A DNA stretch of 6,706 nt from Eubacteriales bacterium (lineage in GTDB: Bacteria; Bacillota; Clostridia; Peptostreptococcales; Anaerovoracaceae): positions 1 through 6,706 of the forward strand of contig JAQUXD010000092.1 of assembly GCA_028692535.1 (NCBI GenBank), in the 5' to 3' direction. A program made the translations under genes and the position numbers. Within the stretch, counting starts at the first letter, position 1. Every line of letters begins with the position of its first letter. Shown piece by piece: positions 1 to 5,006 of the stretch. The notes below the pieces were generated by a model. It did not search any database. It worked only from the letters and a program-made list of their open reading frames with translations, and was not told the origin of the DNA.

Positions 1-198
1 CACCTGTTCCGGAATCAGCATATCCTCGGCTTTCGGCACCTCCAACGCCTGGCGCTGGGGAAGGATGTCCGGCAAGTGAAAACGATTTTGAGCGTCCAGG
101 GTCCAAAGCAAATATAAAAGTAGTATTGTCGTAAAAAACAATACTACCAGTATCACCGTCTTAAGATGTTCGGTCCTGTTTGTATTCCTCTGGCTCAT
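1..198 (-). CDS. Single-pass membrane protein, N-terminal fragment (runs off left edge)
   Basis: Only the first 66 residues are in the window; the frame is open to base 1. The protein starts MSQRNTNRTEHLK, has one hydrophobic segment at about residues 14-34 ending in LLLYLLW, and then a polar, proline-containing extracellular stretch (HLPDILPQRQALEVP). This is an N-in, C-out signal-anchor layout. The start ATG lies 8 nt after the TAG stop of the upstream secreted-protein gene, with only a weak AGG-like ribosome site, so translational coupling is likely. The short charged N-terminus, one TM helix and an exported body recall YycH/YycI-type (WalH/WalI) accessory proteins of Firmicutes, but no walK or walR is visible and this is resemblance only. 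A perfect 10-bp inverted repeat lies inside the codons of the TM segment (listed separately). The reading frame is fairly secure; the function is unknown. Confidence 0.65.
   Translation of the reverse strand, partial: MSQRNTNRTEHLKTVILVVLFFTTILLLYLLWTLDAQNRFHLPDILPQRQALEVPKAEDMLIPEQV
120..147. repeat. Perfect 10-bp inverted repeat inside a coding region
   Basis: GTAGTATTGT (120-129) and ACAATACTAC (138-147) are exact reverse complements separated by 8 nt. On the minus-strand mRNA the hairpin is followed directly by TTTTATATTT, so it has the shape of an AU-rich intrinsic terminator or attenuator, about 50-80 nt into the membrane protein gene. The repeat also encodes part of the TM helix (VVLFFTTILL), where biased codons could make it by chance. 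Confidence 0.5.
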
Positions 199-206
199 GA
201 AGGTGC

Positions 207-827
207 CTATCTGAATATATTCCGGAGCAATGTCTGCAGAAACTGCAGCGCGCCGGTTTGAGGCGCCTGGAATATATCGCTCTTCTCTTCCACGGGCTTG
301 GTCTTGACCGCCACCATGCTGTGGATGGTTTCGCCCACACTGCCGTCAACGTTCAACGCTTCCACCTGTATTCGATACAGTCCGGGCGTGACATCGCTGA
401 TCTGTTTGGTGTAAAATCCCAAAGAACTGTCCGAGGTATAGCTGGCCGCGTCGTCCATGGCTACGCTGGTGTATTCTTTGACCGTGGTGCCGTCGCTGAG
501 CGTAGGTTCAACCGCAGCAGCGATACCAACAGCACCTTCCAGTGTGCCGGTTTGGGTTTTAGCGGAGGCGATGATGGCCAGATCCGATTCGGTATAGGCG
601 GATATCTTTGCGGAAACCAGGTTTTCTCCACTGGTTTCTTTTTCTTCGTATACGGTGACCCGAATGGTTTTCGGCTCGGTCACCTTGACCGAAACGAGGA
701 GACTGTCCGAATAAACGATCGTATTGGACGCAGGGCTCACGATGGCGGCAGCGCCGGCAAAAGCAAAACCGGTGCCGAGTAAAAGCACGATCATGAGAAC
801 AGCTGTGATGCGTTTAAATCTTTTCAA
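207..827 (-). CDS. Secreted protein with signal peptide and probable Ig-like/beta-sandwich body
   Basis: This encodes 206 aa from a TTG start at 827-825. The TTG is chosen because a strong AAAGGAGG (837-844) sits 9 nt upstream and because it places a classical signal peptide at the very N-terminus. An in-frame ATG at 887 would bury the signal under 20 extra residues and has no such site. The signal has a basic KRFKR n-region, a hydrophobic core at residues 7-23 and an AFA motif (22-24) as a likely signal peptidase I site. The mature part is rich in Ser, Thr and Val with alternating strand patterns (VSVKVTEPKTIRVTVYEEKE; later VTPGLYRIQVEALN), typical of an immunoglobulin-like fold. The tail has APQTG at 188-192 followed by a short amphipathic segment, LQFLQTLLRNIFR. 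It is likely co-transcribed with the membrane protein 8 nt downstream. I do not recognise a named family; an envelope or extracellular role is inferred. Confidence 0.75.
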   Translation of the reverse strand: MKRFKRITAVLMIVLLLGTGFAFAGAAAIVSPASNTIVYSDSLLVSVKVTEPKTIRVTVYEEKETSGENLVSAKISAYTESDLAIIASAKTQTGTLEGAVGIAAAVEPTLSDGTTVKEYTSVAMDDAASYTSDSSLGFYTKQISDVTPGLYRIQVEALNVDGSVGETIHSMVAVKTKPVEEKSDIFQAPQTGALQFLQTLLRNIFR

Positions 828-836
828 ATCAATCTT

Positions 837-844
837 CCTCCTTT
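837..844 (-). promoter_or_regulatory. Strong ribosome binding site that fixes a TTG start
   Basis: AAAGGAGG on the minus strand lies 9 nt before the TTG at 827-825. It is a near-full match to the anti-Shine-Dalgarno complement and is the reason for preferring TTG over the upstream ATG at 887. Confidence 0.8.
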
Positions 845-914
845 CTGAAAATTCTTTATTTGTATCGCAGGCGCCGACCCACTTCACTCGAGTCTACGCT
901 AAGGTTCCATTCAG

Positions 915-920
915 AGTATA
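915..920 (-). promoter_or_regulatory. Possible -10 element for the secreted-protein gene
   Basis: TATACT on the minus strand would start transcription near 908, giving a leader of about 80 nt before the TTG start. No good -35 hexamer is found 16-18 bp upstream (ATATAT-like sequence only), so an activator-dependent promoter or a chance match are both possible. Confidence 0.25.
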
Positions 921-925
921 CCTTG

Positions 926-938
926 TCTGTGTTACAGA
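926..938. promoter_or_regulatory. Small inverted repeat in the divergent intergenic region, possible operator
   Basis: TCTGT-GTT-ACAGA is a perfect 5-bp-arm palindrome in the 171-bp gap between divergent genes. It falls just upstream of the possible minus-strand -10 and about 25 bp upstream of the plus-strand -35. A short palindrome like this can arise by chance; a regulator site is only a suggestion. Nothing else gene-like is seen between 828 and 998. Confidence 0.2.
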
Positions 939-963
939 TATATTACGAAGGGGTTAAGTCGGT

Positions 964-992
964 TTTACAAATCGGACGGGGCTTGGTATAAT
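964..992 (+). promoter_or_regulatory. Extended -10 sigma-A promoter driving a leaderless mRNA
   Basis: TTTACA (964-969), a 17-bp spacer and TATAAT (987-992) preceded by TGG (984-986) form a TGnTATAAT extended -10 promoter on the plus strand. Seven bases from the end of the -10 lands on position 999, the A of the ATG of the RNase H fusion gene. No Shine-Dalgarno sequence precedes that ATG (upstream bases are TCGTGCC). The promoter call rests on hexamer match and spacing; the start site is inferred. Confidence 0.8.
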
Positions 993-998
993 CGTGCC

Positions 999-2225
999 AT
1001 GAAACAAATCAATATCTATACAGACGGAGCTTGCTCCGGCAATCAGAATGACACAAATATCGGCGGCTGGGGTTGCATACTGGAATATGGCGAGCACAGA
1101 AAGGAACTCTTCGGAGGTGAGCTCGACACCACGAACAATCGTATGGAACTGCTGGCGCTGATCACCGCCTTCGGGGCGCTCAAAGAAACCGGGCTTTCGA
1201 TCCGGGTCTTTTCCGACAGCGCCTATCTGGTGGACTGCTTTAATAAAAAATGGCACGAAAACTGGCAGCGCAACGGCTGGAAGACATCAGCCAAAAAACC
1301 TGTGGAAAATCAGGACCTGTGGATGACGCTCCTTCGTGAAACCGCCAAACATCAGGTTCGCTTTTATCGGATCAAAGGTCATTTGAACCTGAAAGGACCG
1401 AAAAAAATGCTGGACAATGCTTATCAGGATTTTGTAAAAGTGAACGGCGCTTTTACAAGAGACGAATTTCTCTATGTCGCGCAGCAAAATATTCGGGCAG
1501 ACGCGCTTGCCAACGAATTTATACGAGCACACCGTCAGACCCTTGCCGGAGCTGACGCAGAGGACGCAGCTCTCCGAAAAAGACTGCCGGCCATCCTGTT
1601 CGATCTGGACGGTACGCTATGGGATTCTGCCAAACAGGTTGCCGAGTCCTGGAACATCGCGCTGGAAGATTATCCGGATATCACCTTCCGCTTCACCACA
1701 AAGAAAGTGCGCCAAAGCATGGGGCGGGTCCTGGAAGAGATCGCAGCGATGTGGTTCCCGGAAATGAGCAAGGAACGCCGGGAATCGATCATTCACCACG
1801 CTGCGGATGTGGAATTGGAGTATTTGAAGACACATCCCGGCAAGCTGTTTCCTGCCGCCCGCAAGACGCTGTCCGAATTGAGCAAGCATTACGAACTGTA
1901 CATCGTGAGCAACTGCCAACTCGGTTACATCGAAGGCTTTTTCGAGGGAACCGGTCTACAGAAATATTTTATCGACTTCGAATGCGCGGGCCGGACCGGA
2001 AAGCCCAAGGCCGACAATATCCTTCTCGTTATGGAGCGCAATAGTCTGGACCGTTGCCTGTACGTGGGCGATACGCAAAAGGACTGTGACGCTGCCGACG
2101 GCGCAGGCATTCCCTTTGTCCATGCAGCCTTTGGCTTTGGGCAGATCGACCGCACGGTGCCTCGCCTGGAAACCTTCGGAGAGCTGCCGGAGTTTGCGGC
2201 CGCTTTTTTCGGAAGCGAAGCTTAA
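999..2225 (+). CDS. rnhA: Fusion protein: RNase HI domain plus HAD-family phosphatase
   Basis: This encodes 408 aa with two complete domains. Residues 1-175 are ribonuclease HI, which cuts the RNA strand of RNA-DNA hybrids in the cytoplasm (R-loops, primer removal). The four acidic metal ligands are visible as D9 in YTDGACSG, E50 in NNRMEL, D73 in FSDSAYLVD and D168 in IRADALANEF. The GH at 127-128 is separated from D168 by about 40 residues, longer than in E. coli-type enzymes. After a short linker (about 178-195), residues 197-400 are a HAD hydrolase of the phosphoglycolate-phosphatase-like type: motif I FDLDGTLWD (nucleophile D202, acid D204), a helical cap of about 70 residues, motif II VSN (303-305), motif III lysine in GKPKADN (K335) and motif IV VGDTQKD (D358, D362). 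The C-terminal substrate is unknown. The ATG at 999 gives the canonical RNase H N-terminus. It is monocistronic, with its own promoter and terminator. Confidence 0.93.
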   Translation: MKQINIYTDGACSGNQNDTNIGGWGCILEYGEHRKELFGGELDTTNNRMELLALITAFGALKETGLSIRVFSDSAYLVDCFNKKWHENWQRNGWKTSAKKPVENQDLWMTLLRETAKHQVRFYRIKGHLNLKGPKKMLDNAYQDFVKVNGAFTRDEFLYVAQQNIRADALANEFIRAHRQTLAGADAEDAALRKRLPAILFDLDGTLWDSAKQVAESWNIALEDYPDITFRFTTKKVRQSMGRVLEEIAAMWFPEMSKERRESIIHHAADVELEYLKTHPGKLFPAARKTLSELSKHYELYIVSNCQLGYIEGFFEGTGLQKYFIDFECAGRTGKPKADNILLVMERNSLDRCLYVGDTQKDCDAADGAGIPFVHAAFGFGQIDRTVPRLETFGELPEFAAAFFGSEA

Positions 2226-2234
2226 TCGCAGAAT

Positions 2235-2267
2235 AAAAGGACTCCTTTGACAAAAAAGAGTCCTTTT
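2235..2267. terminator. Bidirectional intrinsic terminator
   Basis: AAAAGGACTC (2235-2244) pairs perfectly with GAGTCCTTTT (2258-2267) around a 13-nt loop. On the plus strand the stem runs into six T residues (2264-2269), ending the RNase H fusion transcript 10 nt after its stop. On the minus strand the same stem ends in TTTTATT, ending the operon whose last stop codon is at 2282-2280. The two converging units share one terminator. Confidence 0.9.
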
Positions 2268-2279
2268 TTGTTGTCCCTT

Positions 2280-3560
2280 CTAAAACCGTATATACGGTGT
2301 AAAGTCGAAGGGCTTAGCTCCGGAGATCTCCTCTTCCGCACGGGTGAGCGTATTGATGATGTGGATGGCCTGCCCGTTCTTGGGCGGCCCCTGCTTGATC
2401 GCGGCGGCGCCCCCGGCAATGCCCATGTCGGCTACCGGATCATCGTTGACTCCGCCGGCCCGAATGGACGGAACAGAGAACATGCCGTGATCGATAGCAA
2501 ACTTCTGGGCGTCCATGGCCTCGGTCACCGTACCCACCTGGTTGGGTTTAAAGACGAAAGAACCGCAAGCGCCCAAATTCAGAGCCTTCTGAAGCCGGTC
2601 GATTCGAGTCACCGTAAGATCGTCACCGCAGAGAACCGTTTTGTTCAGTACTTTCGAGGCTTTCACCCAGCCTTCCCAATCATTTTCGTCCACCGGATCC
2701 TCCACATAAAGGAAGGGATACTTTTCCGTGAGCGCTTTTAAGCGCCCGAGCATCTCATCCAGATCGATCTCTTTGCCAAGATAGTTGTAAGTGCCCCGTT
2801 CGGGGACGTAGATCTCACTGAAAGCGCAGTCGGCATGGAAAGCGATCTTCTCTTCACATCCGGCGCGAACCGCGGTTTCGTACAGGAGATCGAAAGCCAC
2901 CATAAAATCAGGGCTGGGGCAAACGAATGCCGATTGGACCCCCGGCTCTGCCCGTCGTCCGCCCTGGTATTCCTTGATCACTTCCGGAAGGATTTTGTAC
3001 ATTTTACACAGAATGTGCGTCGCCTCGGCGATACTGTTCACTTTATAGGGAATCACCGTACACTCCTGCATGGGCATGGTGTCCTTCTCGTAGCTGCCGC
3101 CTGCAAACATGTCCGACGTGGGCAGAGGAATGGTCTTGATTTCGCCGGGATTCAAATATTTGTAAAGCGGAACGCGCCGGATCTGCGCCGCGGCCCGGAG
3201 CGCCGCCAGAGAAACACTGTAAGTAACATTGCCCCCCAGCCTGGCTTTATTGGGCGTTCCGTCCAATTGGCACAGGAAATCATCCAGACCGCGCTGGTCC
3301 ATGACGTCCATTCCCTGAATGGCCGGAAATACGACTTTTTCCGCCATTTCCACCGCTTTGAATACGCCGTTGCCGTCGTGCCACAGGGGATCGTGATCCC
3401 GCAGGACAAACGCTTCGTGCTCTCCCGCCGAAATGCCCGAAGGCGACGAAGCCCGTCCGAGTACGCCGCTCTCGGTATAAATGTCTACTTCTAAAATAGG
3501 CTTTCCCTTGCAATCGATGCCTGCTCTGGCTTTCAGGGATTTAATGCCGGTACTGTTCAT
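2280..3560 (-). CDS. Divergent enolase-family protein (phosphopyruvate hydratase-like)
   Basis: This encodes 426 aa, the usual enolase length, aligning from end to end. Enolase interconverts 2-phosphoglycerate and PEP with Mg2+ in the cytoplasm. Retained landmarks are SGISAGEHEA (41-50), LDGTPNKARLGGN (99-111), QE (E166), metal ligands D244 (HADCAFSE), E287 (VEDP) and D313 (GDD), catalytic lysine K338 (FKPNQVGT) and K389 (AIKQG). Altered positions are the normal DEGG loop, which reads AEPG (204-207), the usual NGGSH, which reads AGGSY (153-157), and the usual SHRSGETED, which reads SIRAGGVND (365-373), so the His and Ser near the substrate phosphate are lost. The ATG at 3560 follows GAAGGA by 5 nt and lies 20 nt after the kinase-like gene's stop. 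This is the last gene of the operon. It is probably not the housekeeping enolase but a paralogue with a modified substrate. A weak true enolase making PEP from the neighbouring kinase's 2-phosphoglycerate is the alternative. Confidence 0.88.
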   Translation of the reverse strand: MNSTGIKSLKARAGIDCKGKPILEVDIYTESGVLGRASSPSGISAGEHEAFVLRDHDPLWHDGNGVFKAVEMAEKVVFPAIQGMDVMDQRGLDDFLCQLDGTPNKARLGGNVTYSVSLAALRAAAQIRRVPLYKYLNPGEIKTIPLPTSDMFAGGSYEKDTMPMQECTVIPYKVNSIAEATHILCKMYKILPEVIKEYQGGRRAEPGVQSAFVCPSPDFMVAFDLLYETAVRAGCEEKIAFHADCAFSEIYVPERGTYNYLGKEIDLDEMLGRLKALTEKYPFLYVEDPVDENDWEGWVKASKVLNKTVLCGDDLTVTRIDRLQKALNLGACGSFVFKPNQVGTVTEAMDAQKFAIDHGMFSVPSIRAGGVNDDPVADMGIAGGAAAIKQGPPKNGQAIHIINTLTRAEEEISGAKPFDFTPYIRF

Positions 3561-3580
3561 TGTTTTCCTTCTTTCCTGTT

Positions 3581-4987
3581 CTATTCTTCCGGATCGGCCG
3601 GAACATACAATACGTTAAAATCACAGAGATTTGTCCCGGTATTTCCGGTGTAGACGCAGTCGCCCAGGGCAAGGAGCGCTTCGTAGGACGCGTGCTCTTT
3701 GAGGGCCTGACGGATGTGGATCTCCTTTTCCAAAGAAGTGGCATACGTGGTGGAATCGGTGATCCCGCCGGCCATGAGAGTCGTGCCGTCGGTGCCTTCG
3801 CTGTCGATGGAAAGCATGCAGGCCCCGGGCGCCTCCTTGGCCGCCAGAGCAAACCCGCAGGTGAGTTCCTGGGACGGTCCGCCGTGGCCTTTGATCACGG
3901 AACTGTCAGGAATGGAGGTCGTCGTCTCCCCGCCGGAAAAAATCAGGCACGGCTTTTGAAACGGCCGATCGTTCTTGAGGATCTCTCTGGCCAGACTGCC
4001 CATGACAGTGCCGTAATCCTTGCTCTCCCCTTCCGCATAGGTGGTGAATACGTGGGCAGGGATCCCCTTCTCTTTAGCCACATCCATGGCGCATTGACAG
4101 GCATCCGGCAGGGTATTGAGCACGTAATAATTCACATTGCCCGCTTCTTTGGGCGTTTCCTGCTCAGGACCGGCGTTCATCAGATACGCAGTCACATTCG
4201 GCGGAAGACGATCTGCAAGGTCGTGTTCCTTCAGGATTTTGCGAATGTCCTCGAAGGTGACCGGATCGGAGCCCACCGGTGTACCCATGACGGGCAGAGG
4301 CTCGGTATAATCCCTATGGTCGTCCAGTCCCACCGCATCCCAGATCTCAAAACATTCGATTTGGGTGCCTTGCCGGATCCGCTGGCCCAAACGACCCCGA
4401 TTCATCCGGCAGAGATGGCCCCGCACATCGTTGATATCCATGACCCACATACCGGCTTTGAGCATCACGTCGGTGGCTTGCTGCATGTCTTCCAGGGTGA
4501 TCCCTTCCACAGGGTAACCCATCAACGCGGTGCAGCCTCCGGAAAGACCCACCAGGAACAAATCCTCGGCCTTCATCTGATCTGCGATTTCCAGGATCCG
4601 TTTGCTGCCTTCGATGCCGCCCTCGTTGGGCAGGGGGTGCCCTCCCACATAGACTTCCGTGCGAGCGAACACATCGGTTTCCTCCTTGATTTTTACGATC
4701 GCCACGCCCTGAGTCATCCGATCGCCCAGAATATCCTCAAATGCGTGGGCCATGTTGTTGGAGGCCTTCCCTGCGCAGAAAACATAGACCCGTCCGTACC
4801 GGTCCAGATCCAGCCTGCGCCGCCCGATGTGCAAAACGCTTCCTTCCAGGCGGATAAAGCTGCGTAGCCGGTAGTAGGAATCCAGACGTTTCAACACTTC
4901 GTCGGTCACTTCCAGCACGATCCTTCTGGACGCAATATCCCCGTGAGATAAGAGCTCCTCAGCGTTTTTGATCTTTTCATATGTCAT
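3581..4987 (-). CDS. MOFRL-family glycerate 2-kinase-like protein (DUF4147 + MOFRL domains)
   Basis: This encodes 468 aa from the ATG at 4987, which has AAAGGGA upstream and lies 19 nt after the MR/MLE gene's stop; an earlier in-frame ATG at 5044 would overlap that gene. The family phosphorylates D-glycerate to 2-phosphoglycerate with ATP in the cytoplasm. The N-terminal domain shows CAGKA with K74, the family's essential lysine position, then GGHPLPNEGG (115-124), LSGGCTALMGYP (148-159) and the INDVRGHL helix (185-192). The C-terminal MOFRL domain shows SGGETTTS (351-358), GHGGPSQEL (367-375) and SEGTDGTTLMAGG (396-408). Two near-invariant signatures are changed: VRKHLS..KGGRL reads VRGHLCRMNRGRL, and GGRNQE reads GGPSQE, so a conserved active-site arginine is a proline. 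The fold assignment is secure. The glycerate specificity is doubtful, and a different hydroxy-acid substrate or a non-kinase role is possible. Confidence 0.88.
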   Translation of the reverse strand: MTYEKIKNAEELLSHGDIASRRIVLEVTDEVLKRLDSYYRLRSFIRLEGSVLHIGRRRLDLDRYGRVYVFCAGKASNNMAHAFEDILGDRMTQGVAIVKIKEETDVFARTEVYVGGHPLPNEGGIEGSKRILEIADQMKAEDLFLVGLSGGCTALMGYPVEGITLEDMQQATDVMLKAGMWVMDINDVRGHLCRMNRGRLGQRIRQGTQIECFEIWDAVGLDDHRDYTEPLPVMGTPVGSDPVTFEDIRKILKEHDLADRLPPNVTAYLMNAGPEQETPKEAGNVNYYVLNTLPDACQCAMDVAKEKGIPAHVFTTYAEGESKDYGTVMGSLAREILKNDRPFQKPCLIFSGGETTTSIPDSSVIKGHGGPSQELTCGFALAAKEAPGACMLSIDSEGTDGTTLMAGGITDSTTYATSLEKEIHIRQALKEHASYEALLALGDCVYTGNTGTNLCDFNVLYVPADPEE

Positions 4988-5006
4988 GTCGTTCCCTTTC
5001 GAAGCT

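Noticed and set aside
258..782. A 174-codon open frame on the plus strand opposite the secreted-protein gene
   Set aside because: The minus-strand gene has a strong ribosome site, a signal peptide and strand-like composition. The plus-strand frame has none of these and shows shadow-type composition (His, Arg, Gly, Phe rich).
828..887. 20-residue N-terminal extension of the secreted protein from the ATG at 887
   Set aside because: The extension spans the AAAGGAGG ribosome site and would place residues such as KWVGACDTNKEF ahead of a textbook signal peptide. The TTG at 827 is the better start.
2835..3494. A 219-codon plus-strand open frame opposite the enolase-like gene
   Set aside because: It is antisense to conserved enolase-family sequence, with no ribosome site and no recognisable motifs.
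2280..3560. Pseudogene interpretation of the enolase-like gene
   Set aside because: The frame is intact and full length, and the metal ligands and catalytic lysine are kept while only substrate-side residues differ. This fits altered function better than decay.
3560..4867. A 435-codon open frame on the plus strand opposite the kinase-like gene
   Set aside because: It is antisense to a full-length MOFRL-family gene with clear motifs, its translation is rich in His, Arg and Gly without recognisable domains, and its start lacks a ribosome site. It is a codon-bias shadow.
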